64,000 nucleotides of DNA from Pareuzebyella sediminis (GCF_008367235.1 NZ_VTZS01000002.1:372001-436000); one strand, 5' to 3'. Positions 8,566-17,249 are shown, counted from the first letter of the stretch. Numbers and translations: made by a program. Notes: generated from the letters alone by a model not told the origin.

Positions 8566-9882
8566 TTAAATGAAAGTGTTTAAAATTAGTACCCCGATCA
8601 GGCCCATGATGCCTACCGTGGTCTCCATAACCGTCCAAGTGCGCAAAGTGTCTTTTATGGAAAGGTTGAAATATTCTTTAAAAAGCCAAAACCCTCCATC
8701 GTTTACATGAGATAGCATAAGGCTTCCTGAACCAATGGCCAAGACCATCAATTCGGCACTGGTGCCGCTAGTGGTCATCAAGGGCGCTACAATTCCGGCA
8801 GCCGTAAGGCCAGCTACCGTTGCCGACCCAACACTAACACGAATGGCCGTGGCAATGAGCCAGGCCAATACCAAAGGAGATATCGTCGAACCTTCAAGCA
8901 TATCGCCAATATAATCGCTCACCCCACTATCAACCAGTACCTGCTTTAGCGCACCTGCACCTGCAATAATCAATAGCACCATGGTTATACCCGAAATGGC
9001 ATCGGCCATCGATTTCATTAGATCATCCATTTTCTTTCCCCGAGCCAAGCCAAGGGTGTATATGGCGACAAGAACGGAAATGAGCATGGCCATGACCGGA
9101 TCGCCTAAAATCTGGGCCGCCTTTCTAAATAAATTTCCTTCAGAAGTCAAGAGGTTCGTAATAGAGGCGAGGCCAATCAAAAAAACGGGAAGCAAGGCCG
9201 TAATAATACTAGTAGCGGTGGAGGGCATCTCCTCGTCTGTCAATATTTTTGGGTTAAGAAACTCTTTAAGGGGAGCGGCTTTCACATTTTTGATCGTCCG
9301 AGTAAAAAAAGGGCCGGCCACTACAATGGCCGGAATGGCAACAATAATACCGTACAATAGGGTTTTTCCAATATCGGCACCGAACATAATGGCAATACCC
9401 GTGGGAGCCGGATGCGGCGGAAGGTATCCATGGGTCACCGATAGGGAAGCAAGCATGGGAAGGCCTACATAAATTAGCGGGAGACCCGTTGAGGCGGCAA
9501 CCGTAAATACCAATGGAATCAATATGACAAAGCCAACAGAATAGAACATAGGTATTCCGACGATAAATCCGGTCAATACTACGGCCCACTGAATGTTCTT
9601 CTTGCCGAATTTTTCAACGAGTTGGATGGTGATGCGTTGTGCGGCCCCACTATCCGCTACCAATTTGCCAAGCATGGCACCCAGTCCCAGGATAAGCACG
9701 AGTTGCCCCAACGTTGTTCCAATACCTGTTTGAATCGATTGAATAACTTTCAAAAAATCCATGCCCTCGACGACGCCGACCAACAGCGATACGACGATGA
9801 ACGAGATAAATGCGTTCAACTTGAATCGGGCAATCAGGACAAAAAGAAGAATGATTCCGGCAATAACTATGACAAGGGGCAT
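8566..9882 (-). CDS. GntP family permease (gluconate / D-serine type)
   Basis: Inner-membrane proton symporter of the GntP family, 438 residues with about a dozen hydrophobic helices. Characteristic stretches are LGLGAMLGKLVADSGAAQRI, TGFIVGIPMFYSVGFVILIP, SVTHGYLPPHPAPTGIA and the C-terminal SHVNDGGFWLFKEYFNLS. The family includes gluconate transporters and the D-serine transporter DsdX, which cannot be separated by eye. As first gene of the leftward run with RidA, DSD1-type enzyme and dipeptidase, a D-amino-acid substrate is more likely than gluconate; no gluconate kinase or dehydratase is nearby. The upstream 214-base gap should hold the operon promoter, but I could not pick a convincing one. 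Confidence 0.93.
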   Translation of the reverse strand: MPLVIVIAGIILLFVLIARFKLNAFISFIVVSLLVGVVEGMDFLKVIQSIQTGIGTTLGQLVLILGLGAMLGKLVADSGAAQRITIQLVEKFGKKNIQWAVVLTGFIVGIPMFYSVGFVILIPLVFTVAASTGLPLIYVGLPMLASLSVTHGYLPPHPAPTGIAIMFGADIGKTLLYGIIVAIPAIVVAGPFFTRTIKNVKAAPLKEFLNPKILTDEEMPSTATSIITALLPVFLIGLASITNLLTSEGNLFRKAAQILGDPVMAMLISVLVAIYTLGLARGKKMDDLMKSMADAISGITMVLLIIAGAGALKQVLVDSGVSDYIGDMLEGSTISPLVLAWLIATAIRVSVGSATVAGLTAAGIVAPLMTTSGTSAELMVLAIGSGSLMLSHVNDGGFWLFKEYFNLSIKDTLRTWTVMETTVGIMGLIGVLILNTFI

Positions 9883-10062
9883 AGGAGGTTTTTAAAAGCT
9901 GGTCGTTAAATATACGATTCTAAAAAGAAACTTGAGGCGGGTCTATTTTTGGGTAATTAATTTTAAAAACAGTAAGGTCGCGTCCTATTAGGGAGTCTGC
10001 CGAGACGACAACGGCTCGTCAAGATAAGGATGGAGCGTCATTTTTGAAATTTTCTAATTATC

Positions 10063-10081
10063 TTAGAAATCGATTTTCTAA
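10063..10081. promoter_or_regulatory. Inverted repeat, part of three alternating half-sites before the TIR gene
   Basis: TTAGAAA at 10063-10069 and TTTCTAA at 10075-10081 form a perfect 7-5-7 inverted repeat. A further TTTCTAA at 10051-10057 lies in register, so the three half-sites alternate in orientation exactly 12 bases apart. The array ends 15 bases before the TIR start codon. It could be an operator for an unknown regulator or a structure in the 5' leader. The function is not known. Confidence 0.45.
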
Positions 10082-10096
10082 AACCAACCCCTTACT

Positions 10097-11185
10097 ATGC
10101 ACCTCTTCTTTAGTTATTCAAGACAGCAGGAAGCCGAAATTAAAGACCTTGTCGATTTTTTAAGTATCTATCATAATTGTTGGTTTGATTCGAACATAGG
10201 GGCTGGAAATGAATGGTGGAAAGAAATTTTATCACAGATTAGAAACTGTGATGTGTTTGTTTTTTTACTTTCCAAGGATTCCAATATATCGAAAGCTTGT
10301 AAGGCCGAGCTTGGTTATGCCGAAGCCTTGAACAAACATATGGTCATTCTTCAGGTGGAGGAGATAAATATGAGCTTTATCCTTCCCGTGTTAAAGGATA
10401 ATAATATTACGCCCTATCTGCCTTCCGATCAGGGTAGAAAAAATTCCTTGTTAAGGAATCTAAAACAGATAGAGGACAGCAAGATATACGTACGGGAGAA
10501 TACGGATTACGATGCAATTCCCGAACCAAAGATTCCTATGTCAGAAATCAGCATGATTCATACCGAAGTGAAATCGGATAGAAAATTGTCTATAGAGGAA
10601 CAACGTAAGATCTTATTTCAGATAGAACGACTGGTAGAAAAAAAGACGGAAAAATTTGACAATATTCAAGCCATACTCAAGGAGTTTTTGAACCGGGACG
10701 ATATTAACTACCAAATAGGCAAAAAAATAGATGCCTTGATTTCGACTGCGGAACCGAATTCGAAGGAAAATTTGAATATGCCTGATACCAACTATGATTC
10801 CGGAGCCATGAACGATGTGCTATCCATGGTCGAGATTGCAGTAGGAGATAAATCCATCAGGCAGCGGCTGCAAGATGAAATACACAATCCAAACTTTATT
10901 TTCGGCAAGTGGAAAAGAGTATTGTCCGTTCAAAATAATCAGAGCCTACCTATTAATGTGGAAGAGTATCTCATTTTCAACAACAATTATTCATTTCAAT
11001 TGATACAGAACGGTATGCAGATTACATATGGGGGGTTCTCGTACAATGCAGAGTTTCTGACGATTAATTTTATTAATGGGATGATAGATACCCGTTCTTT
11101 TCGCTGTTTTAAACAAGAGTTGTTTATTGTTCAATATATGAACTACCTACCTTTCAATGTAGACTGTTATCAGCGGATGGGTTGA
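10097..11185 (+). CDS. TIR-domain protein with unassigned C-terminal region
   Basis: The N terminus is a TIR domain (about residues 1-130): MHLFFSYSRQ, then DSNIGAGNEWWKEILSQI, CDVFVFLLSKDSNISKACKAEL and the closing beta strands. Glu71 in CKAELGYAEAL stands where bacterial TIR NADases carry their catalytic glutamate. Bacterial TIRs cleave NAD+ or make cyclic ADP-ribose signals, often as anti-phage or interbacterial effectors. Residues about 150-260 are charged and helical. The last hundred (FGKWKRVLSVQNNQSLPIN, then short beta strands and KQELFIVQYMNYLPF) look like a small beta-barrel; I do not recognise it. There is no signal peptide, no neighbour in an operon and no partner gene such as SIR2, STAND or Thoeris components. 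It is a stand-alone gene between two unrelated leftward transcription units. Confidence 0.85.
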   Translation: MHLFFSYSRQQEAEIKDLVDFLSIYHNCWFDSNIGAGNEWWKEILSQIRNCDVFVFLLSKDSNISKACKAELGYAEALNKHMVILQVEEINMSFILPVLKDNNITPYLPSDQGRKNSLLRNLKQIEDSKIYVRENTDYDAIPEPKIPMSEISMIHTEVKSDRKLSIEEQRKILFQIERLVEKKTEKFDNIQAILKEFLNRDDINYQIGKKIDALISTAEPNSKENLNMPDTNYDSGAMNDVLSMVEIAVGDKSIRQRLQDEIHNPNFIFGKWKRVLSVQNNQSLPINVEEYLIFNNNYSFQLIQNGMQITYGGFSYNAEFLTINFINGMIDTRSFRCFKQELFIVQYMNYLPFNVDCYQRMG

Positions 11186-11290
11186 ACCAAGTAGGGGGTG
11201 AACCGATGCATGAGTAAGGGGATAGTAAGAGGGTGATATAATAATGGCCTATCTTGACATGACCTTAAACGGTTTGGTCCGAAAATATTG

Positions 11291-12688
11291 TCAATATACT
11301 TTTATGGGTTTTTCCCATGCCTCGGTCATGTAATAGGGGAGTTGGTAGACATTACCTGTAAAATCCCCAAAATAGAGCCGGGACATACTTAATTCTTTAG
11401 GATTCCCATCGGCCCAATAAAATGAAAAAGGTGCTTTGTAATGTAAGGGTCGACGTATGTAGGAATGGTTCAAGGTGCTATTTTTTGTGATTTCTTTTTC
11501 TTTTTTCCAAGTGAATCCGGCATCCAAAGATGACCAAATGACTATCTCACCTCCTACGCCATAAGGTTGAGGGCCGTTTTCGGTAGGGCCGACAATTTTC
11601 CAAGTATCGTTTTCGATAAATATACTTCCCATATCGTAATTATGGTCGGAAGTACAAACTATTTTAGTGATCCATTGAGTCCCTGTCCAGAAAGTAACAC
11701 GCCACTCGTACGGTCCATTTTCTGGGCCTGGTTCGTGACCTCCACTGGTGATATATAGACATACGGGGTTTCCGAATCTGTCGAAGGTCATATCTTTTAA
11801 ATAGACATTCTTTTTTTGATCGTGGTAGTCTATAACCCGAGCGTTGCCCTGAATCGCTGAAAGGGGTAAATCGGTTCTTTGTTTCCCTGCCGAGGTCCAA
11901 TATTCACCAAAATTTCGGGTCTCGACGTAATAGAGATCGCTTCTTGTGTCCACATCTCCATTGGTATGACGGTTAAAGAAGGTACCAAGAATTTCACCTT
12001 GGCGATACGAACTACTGACTTGATAATGACCGCTTTTATTGTCTTTTCCTGAGGGTATTCCTGCCAATTTTTGAGTAGCCGACCAATGTTTTTTATCCGT
12101 GCTCGTGGTGAAATAGAGTTCACGAACCCCCGTATATTTTGTAAAAAAAAGAAAGAAACCTGTGTCCGTATTCCAAATTTGTGGGTAGGTGAATTCAAAT
12201 TCCTCAACGATATTGAATTGGGCTATCGAATAGGGTTTTTCACTCTTTAATACGATGCCGGGGCGTTTTCTGCCTCTTCCACTGACAAAAATCCAGATAA
12301 ATCCCTCTTGGTCTATACTCAGGGTAGGGTTGTCATGGGGGTCATCGACATTTTCTTTGTCATAAACGATAGTAGGTTTAGAAACTTTTTCAGTCGTATG
12401 ATCGTAAACGCCGATCATGCACAACAGGTGTCGCTCATTTTCTTGGGTGGTGCCTCCATAGACAAAAAATGTTTGGTCGACTTCGGGTGCGTAAATGGCC
12501 AAGGGGATATGCTTGGCCGTATACGTGCCGAGGGCCCCTGAATATTTGTCCCCATAGGGATATTTTTGATTCAGTTCGAACCAAATGGCTTTATAGCCAT
12601 CGGCTTTTTGATTGCGAAGATTGGCTTCTTGCGCACTAAGAGGTCCGGTGACTACAATGCAAACCCATAGAATTATCAGCTTCTTCAT
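11291..12688 (-). CDS. Secreted BNR_4-type beta-propeller protein
   Basis: The ATG starting MKKLIILWVCIVVTGPLSAQ gives a clean signal peptide, so I prefer it to an upstream Met. The mature protein of about 445 residues looks like a seven-bladed propeller of the BNR_4 type. Recognisable blade pieces are YGGTTQENERHLLCMIGVYD, DDPHDNPTLSIDQEGFIWIF, SHYQVSSSYRQG-like, HTNGDVDTRSDLYYVETRN, KDMTFDRFGNPVCLYITSGG and SLDAGFTWKKEK. Proteins with this fold include polysaccharide lyases of ulvan-type substrates and rhamnosidase-like enzymes, which act on uronate-containing polymers. The His- and Arg-containing DPHDNP and GHYQV segments would line such a cleft. The catalytic class is not certain. It is divergent from the aminotransferase-fold gene. 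Confidence 0.8.
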   Translation of the reverse strand: MKKLIILWVCIVVTGPLSAQEANLRNQKADGYKAIWFELNQKYPYGDKYSGALGTYTAKHIPLAIYAPEVDQTFFVYGGTTQENERHLLCMIGVYDHTTEKVSKPTIVYDKENVDDPHDNPTLSIDQEGFIWIFVSGRGRKRPGIVLKSEKPYSIAQFNIVEEFEFTYPQIWNTDTGFFLFFTKYTGVRELYFTTSTDKKHWSATQKLAGIPSGKDNKSGHYQVSSSYRQGEILGTFFNRHTNGDVDTRSDLYYVETRNFGEYWTSAGKQRTDLPLSAIQGNARVIDYHDQKKNVYLKDMTFDRFGNPVCLYITSGGHEPGPENGPYEWRVTFWTGTQWITKIVCTSDHNYDMGSIFIENDTWKIVGPTENGPQPYGVGGEIVIWSSLDAGFTWKKEKEITKNSTLNHSYIRRPLHYKAPFSFYWADGNPKELSMSRLYFGDFTGNVYQLPYYMTEAWEKPIKVY

Positions 12689-12734
12689 AGGAGATATACA
12701 AGAGGTACAATTTAAGAACAAGAAATTAATATTA

Positions 12735-12849
12735 CGTTTCAAATCAGTAGCGTTTCGATATGGATTATTTCTGCATGAATAACTTATTCTTTTTCACATG
12801 TGGTTTTAGTAAACCTAGAATAGTGCATTTATGAATTTGAAGCGTTTCG
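12735..12849. repeat. Three CGTTTC repeats in the divergent BNR_4 / aminotransferase promoter region
   Basis: The hexamer CGTTTC occurs at 12735-12740, 12751-12756 and 12843-12848. The last two are extended as AGCGTTTCG on the same strand. This 279-base region separates two divergent genes, so shared regulator half-sites are conceivable, but short AT-flanked repeats also arise by chance. Confidence 0.25.
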
Positions 12850-12967
12850 CCAATAAAGATTACATTATTCGACCTAAAAGCTTCATTTTTAAAGGATTTC
12901 GAAATAAATGCAAGTTTAGGTCCTAGTTTGAAATATCATTTTTAACTTGTTGTACAAACCGATTGTT

Positions 12968-14224
12968 ATGGAAAAACGACAATTCTTAAAACGCATGGGG
13001 CAAGCTTCGCTGGCATTCCCGCTTCTCTCCTTTGGCCTAGATAAAAATTATGTAGCCCCGAGCAGTGCATATCCAGTAGGCGACGATGAAGAATTCTGGA
13101 AAAGAATTAGACAAGACTATCTGCTAAAACCTGATTATATCAATCTTGAAAACGGGTATTATAATTTTATTCCTCAGCCTGTCCTGCATAAGTATCAGCG
13201 CCATATCGAAACCATTAATTATGAGGCAAGCCATTATATGCGCACGGTACAATGGGATAACAAGGCGCGTGTAGCGCATCGTCTAGCGGCTTTGGTCAAT
13301 GCCGAACCCGATACTACGGTTATTACAAGAAACGCTACCGAATCCTTGGATTTGGTAATATGTGGTTTTACATGGAAGAAAGGGGATGAAGCCCTTTTTG
13401 CGGAACAGGATTATGGGGCCATGCGTCAACAGTTCGAAATGGTTTCAAAGCGTTACGGCACTAAGAATAAAATCGTTTCTATTCCCAATCACCCTGAAAG
13501 TGATGAAGAAATAGTAGCTATATACGAATCTAACATTACCGACAAGACCAAATTGATAATGGTCAGCCAAATGATCAACATCACGGGCCAGATATTACCG
13601 GTCCGAAAAATATGTGACATGGCCCATGCGCATGGTGTCGATGTGTTGGTCGATGGGGCCCATTGTGTAGGGCATATCGATTGTGATATAAAAGAAATGG
13701 ATTGCGATTATTACGGATCGAGTCTACATAAATGGTTGAGTGCCCCTCTAGGTGCCGGCCTGTTGGTAGTCAAGAAGGATAAAATATCCAAAATTTGGCC
13801 GCTACTAGCCGACTACGAGCGAGAGCCCAACGATATTGGCAGGTTGAACCATATAGGTACTCATCCTGTAGCCACCGATTTGGCCATCGGTGATGCTATT
13901 GATTATCTTGATATCATGGGCCTTGATAGAAAAGAGAACCGAATGAGGTATTTACAGCGCTATTGGAGCGATCAATTACGGGACGTTCCAAATATTGTAG
14001 TAAATACTCCATCTGATGAACAAAGGAGCTGTGGTATTGCCAATATTGGCATATCGACGATGAAGCCCAAGCAGGTAGAAAAGACGCTACTTGAAGAGTA
14101 CGGCATATATACCGTAGGTGTCGACTATGCCAATGTGCAGGGTTGTCGCATCACGCCAAATGTATACACCACGACCAAAGAACTTGATGTTTTCATAGCC
14201 GCTATGAAAAAGCTAGCCTCATGA
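12968..14224 (+). CDS. Exported class-V aminotransferase-fold PLP enzyme
   Basis: PLP-dependent enzyme of the aminotransferase class V / isopenicillin-N epimerase-like group. TRNATESLDLVICGF binds the cofactor phosphate, LVDGAHCVGH carries the ring-contacting Asp, and the Schiff-base Lys is in SSLHKWLSAPLGAGLL (about residue 255 from this start). The start at MEKRQFLKRMGQASLAFPLL is chosen over a Met seven codons upstream because it gives a compact leader. That leader resembles a Tat signal (KRQFLKR, then a hydrophobic stretch), so the holoenzyme may be exported folded. Relatives are desulfurases, epimerases and kynureninase-like lyases; the reaction here is unknown. The gene stands alone, convergent with the esterase gene. 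Confidence 0.85.
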   Translation: MEKRQFLKRMGQASLAFPLLSFGLDKNYVAPSSAYPVGDDEEFWKRIRQDYLLKPDYINLENGYYNFIPQPVLHKYQRHIETINYEASHYMRTVQWDNKARVAHRLAALVNAEPDTTVITRNATESLDLVICGFTWKKGDEALFAEQDYGAMRQQFEMVSKRYGTKNKIVSIPNHPESDEEIVAIYESNITDKTKLIMVSQMINITGQILPVRKICDMAHAHGVDVLVDGAHCVGHIDCDIKEMDCDYYGSSLHKWLSAPLGAGLLVVKKDKISKIWPLLADYEREPNDIGRLNHIGTHPVATDLAIGDAIDYLDIMGLDRKENRMRYLQRYWSDQLRDVPNIVVNTPSDEQRSCGIANIGISTMKPKQVEKTLLEEYGIYTVGVDYANVQGCRITPNVYTTTKELDVFIAAMKKLAS

Positions 14225-14258
14225 TGGCTGATGGTTCGAATGGATTCAGGCCTATTCT

Positions 14259-15101
14259 TTAATTGGTAAAAAGAACCGTTTTCTGCGTTAGGTAGTCTAA
14301 TGATTGTAAAAACCAATCTGTTTCTTTAACTGTTTCTTGAAACATTGCCGTATTGTTATAGTTAAAAAAACCATGACCTTGTTTTTCATATAATCTCAAG
14401 TTACAGCGGCTTCCTACCTTTTCCATGACCATTTTATAGTACTGTGCGGTAACTACCGGAATAAGTTTATCTTCTGTACCCAAAAATAGGATCGTAGGGG
14501 GGGCTCCTTTTTTAATGTTGTGTAGCGGAGAAAAGGCTTTATAACGTTCACCGATCCTTTCATAGCCATAACCGCCAGGCCCGTTATCTATGACAGGGTT
14601 AAAGAGTACCAAGGCTTGCGGAACGCTGCTGACGCCCAGATTTTCATCGGCGTTGTCATACCCTTCGATGAGGGCTGTCGCTGCAGCAAGATGGCCGCCA
14701 GCCGAACCCCCTGAAGCAATGATTTTTTGCGGATCGATACCTAATTCAACTGCATTTTTACGAATGTAGCGAATTGCCGATTTAGCATCTTCGAGGGAAT
14801 CAAAGGGTGTGGTGCCATGCTGGTTCTCTATTCTGTAATCGGCAAGAAAACAAACTATGCCACGCTGTGAAAAGTATTTGGCATGTTCTACAAATTGGGA
14901 TCTATTCCCTCCTTTCCAACCACCCCCAAAAAAGAATATCATGGCCGGATACTTTTTGGCAAGCTCCATTTTCAGCGGGTTATAAATTTCTAAAAAGAGG
15001 CTCGTGGTATCCGCCTTTTTATACATCACTTGTTCTTGGGCCCAACAAAAATTGATCAAGAAGAAAAAGAGCAAAATATTTAGTAATTTCTTTTTATACA
15101 T
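14259..15101 (-). CDS. Secreted alpha/beta hydrolase (BD-FAE / carboxylesterase type)
   Basis: Signal peptide MYKKKLLNILLFFFLINFCWAQ precedes an alpha/beta hydrolase of about 260 residues. The oxyanion motif is FFGGGW (about 58-62), the nucleophile elbow GGSAGG with Ser133, the acid Asp211 in LGTEDKLIP, and the base His243 in QGHGFF. The domain layout matches bifunctional feruloyl/acetyl-xylan esterases and related acetyl esterases (COG0657-like). A role in trimming ester groups from polysaccharides, together with the BNR_4 propeller on the same strand, is an inference. It ends 34 bases from the convergent aminotransferase-fold gene. Confidence 0.87.
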   Translation of the reverse strand: MYKKKLLNILLFFFLINFCWAQEQVMYKKADTTSLFLEIYNPLKMELAKKYPAMIFFFGGGWKGGNRSQFVEHAKYFSQRGIVCFLADYRIENQHGTTPFDSLEDAKSAIRYIRKNAVELGIDPQKIIASGGSAGGHLAAATALIEGYDNADENLGVSSVPQALVLFNPVIDNGPGGYGYERIGERYKAFSPLHNIKKGAPPTILFLGTEDKLIPVVTAQYYKMVMEKVGSRCNLRLYEKQGHGFFNYNNTAMFQETVKETDWFLQSLDYLTQKTVLFTN

Positions 15102-15198
15102 AATTTATATTTCCTCTATATTATTTTTCTGCATTAAGGGCCAAGTACTTTTAGGCCTGACCACAAGTTAGGGTTTTAGAACTAACCCGAAGGCCCAA

Positions 15199-15549
15199 TT
15201 AATTGAACCAAACCGCATAACGTTGTCTTCGCAACGAAAGAGCAAGTTTTTTTTCCATCGTGATCGCTTCATCCCGATTCGATAGGGGAGCGATATGATT
15301 ATATAGGGATGGTCTTAAATAAAGACCATATTTCTCTACAATATTCGAAGATAGTTTGTGTCCATTCTTGTTACGATATCCCGTTTTATGCTGTTCAAAC
15401 CGTTCACGAGGGGTCTTACTGGTCATGCCAACATATAGGCATTGTAGTACTCCATTAAATTGTGGATTAGCGGCCCTAAACTTTTGGTTTTCGCTAAAGA
15501 CGCGTTTTGAAAGTTCAACAACATATATGCGGTACTGGTTTTTTGGCAT
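15199..15549 (-). CDS. Small GIY-YIG-like protein
   Basis: A 116-residue single-domain protein. YRIYVVEL at residues 6-13 and CLYVGMTSKTPRERFEQHKTG in the first half correspond to the two strands and helix of the GIY-YIG nuclease core, with Arg and His in the usual spots. The end has RDEAITMEKKLALSLRRQRY with a candidate metal-binding Glu. It lacks a DNA-binding partner domain, so it is neither UvrC nor a homing endonuclease. Such free-standing small members are common in bacteria, with unknown roles in repair or nucleic-acid processing. It is encoded between secreted-enzyme genes with no operon partner. Confidence 0.75.
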   Translation of the reverse strand: MPKNQYRIYVVELSKRVFSENQKFRAANPQFNGVLQCLYVGMTSKTPRERFEQHKTGYRNKNGHKLSSNIVEKYGLYLRPSLYNHIAPLSNRDEAITMEKKLALSLRRQRYAVWFN

Positions 15550-15911
15550 AGATAAGGGAGTGTTCGTAGGTTTAAGGTGTAGGGCACTCTTGGTTTCTAA
15601 GTTGAACCTAAAGATAGTGATGTATTATTTAAAATTTATTAGCGAAGTAAAAAGAATGCCAATTTTAAAACGCAAGGCACCGGATTGTGTTCTTTATTGC
15701 AAAAAGGCCGCTGTGTTGATAAATTCAAAAAATATTGACGCATCTATTTAGGAACTGAAAAAAATACATTAACTTTCCCTGTCTAAGTGGTTGCAAGGAC
15801 CGCCATTGAGATAGTATTTAGGCCGTCCTCAGGTGTCTGCTTTGAAAACGATAATAATGATTAAAAAAACAAATCCGTAACATACTATAAATAAATCAAA
15901 AATTGAGAAAA
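15550..15911. other. Intergenic region, 362 bases, no gene seen
   Basis: AT-rich spacer between divergent genes (small GIY-YIG protein leftward, Gfo/Idh/MocA oxidoreductase rightward). The only open frame inside it is a continuation of an antisense frame and has no domain or signal peptide. TTAACTTTCC near 15770 resembles the Bacteroidetes -7 element, but no TTG lies at the right distance. No hairpin with a T-run was found. Confidence 0.4.
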
Positions 15912-17249
15912 ATGAGTTCAACAAGAAGGTCTTTCATCAAAAAAACTGCCGTTGCAGGCTCTGGGGTCATTGCTGCTCCGAGCATAGTTTCGGCCAGTGT
16001 CTTTGGGGCAAATGACCGAATTAATGCCGCTGTATTGGGGATTAATGGACGTGGAAAGAGTCATATTGAGGGTTTTATGGCCCAAAAAAATGTTCAGATC
16101 ACGACCCTTTGTGATCCCGATATGAACCTATTAAAAAAACGGCAACAATCTTTTAAGGAAACCTACAATAAGGACGTTTCGTTGGAGCAAGACCTACGAA
16201 GGGTAATGGACGACAAAGATATTGATGTTATTAGTATCGCGTCCCCTAACCACTGGCATGCCTTATCGGTTATATGGGCCTGTCAGGCAGGAAAGGATGT
16301 ATATGTTGAAAAGCCGGGCTCACATAATATTTGGGAGGGTCGAAAAATGGTAGAGGCGGCCAACAAATATGATCGAATAGTACAGCATGGAGTGCAATTG
16401 AGAAGCTCTCCTGCGGTGAACGAAGCGATTCAGCTGCTGAGAGATGGATACATAGGTCGTGTCTATATGGCTCGCGGTCTTGTCTTTCGTTGGAGACCGA
16501 GCATAGGCGATCAAGGTACCTCTCCTGTTCCGGAGGGTATTGACTATGATTTATGGACTGGGCCCGCGCATAAACGTCCGTTCACCAAGAATCTTGTGCA
16601 TTACAATTGGCATTGGCACTGGGATTATGGAAATGGTGATGTGGGCAATCAAGGTATTCATGAGACCGATCTTTGTATGTGGGGCTTAGATGTGGGCCTC
16701 CCTTCAAAAATCACTTCGATGGGAGGCAAATTCCTTTGGGACGATGCCAAAGAGGTACCCGAGGTTCTTACATCGGTATATAAATATCCTGAGGAAAATA
16801 AAATTATACAGTTCGAGGTGCGACCATGGTGTACAAATACCGAAAGTGATGTTACGGTAGGAAACATTTTTTATGGGGATAAAGGTATTCTTGTTGTAGA
16901 TGGTTATGATACCTACAAAACGTATCTTGGGCAAGATAGAACACCTGGCCAGTCGGGTACCGATGGTGGTGACTCAGGTACTGGAATGGATCGGGGTGCC
17001 GGTGGTACCGTAGGCCATTTCACCAATTTTATAGAAGCCGTCCGTAAACATGATAAGAGTATTTTGAACGGTCCGGTCGAAACGGCCCACCTTTCTTCAG
17101 GTCTGGCCCACTTGGGTAATATCGCCTATCGTTTGGATCGTGTTTTGGATTTTGACCCAAAAACGGAAACTTTCGTAAATGATGCCGAAGCCGATAAAAT
17201 GCTTAAGCGTGATTATCGCGAAGGGTTTGAGGTTCCTGAAAGTGTATAG
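15912..17249 (+). CDS. Tat-exported Gfo/Idh/MocA family oxidoreductase
   Basis: NAD(P)-dependent sugar or inositol dehydrogenase-type protein of 445 residues from the ATG (a TTG three codons earlier is ignored). The N terminus STRRSFIKKTAVAGSGVIAA is a clear twin-arginine signal, so a cofactor-loaded protein is exported. The Rossmann fold starts at INAAVLGINGRGKSHIEGF; SPNHWHAL and VEKPGSHNIWEGRKMV carry the conserved Lys-Pro catalytic motif; the C-terminal domain contains WHWHWDYGNGDVGNQGIHETD with the His that usually completes the active site. Exported members with tightly bound NAD act as oxidoreductases or as glycosidases by an oxidation-elimination mechanism. The substrate is unknown. 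A strong terminator follows 39 bases after the stop codon. Confidence 0.9.
   Translation: MSSTRRSFIKKTAVAGSGVIAAPSIVSASVFGANDRINAAVLGINGRGKSHIEGFMAQKNVQITTLCDPDMNLLKKRQQSFKETYNKDVSLEQDLRRVMDDKDIDVISIASPNHWHALSVIWACQAGKDVYVEKPGSHNIWEGRKMVEAANKYDRIVQHGVQLRSSPAVNEAIQLLRDGYIGRVYMARGLVFRWRPSIGDQGTSPVPEGIDYDLWTGPAHKRPFTKNLVHYNWHWHWDYGNGDVGNQGIHETDLCMWGLDVGLPSKITSMGGKFLWDDAKEVPEVLTSVYKYPEENKIIQFEVRPWCTNTESDVTVGNIFYGDKGILVVDGYDTYKTYLGQDRTPGQSGTDGGDSGTGMDRGAGGTVGHFTNFIEAVRKHDKSILNGPVETAHLSSGLAHLGNIAYRLDRVLDFDPKTETFVNDAEADKMLKRDYREGFEVPESV

Noticed and set aside
11285-11297. 13-base palindrome ATATTGTCAATAT overlapping the end of the BNR_4 gene
   Set aside because: AT-rich, with no loop or T-run for a terminator and no promoter context.
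15356-15751. A 131-codon frame running into the 15.5-15.9 kb intergenic region
   Set aside because: Most of it is antisense to the GIY-YIG gene, and the remainder is short and lacks any feature.
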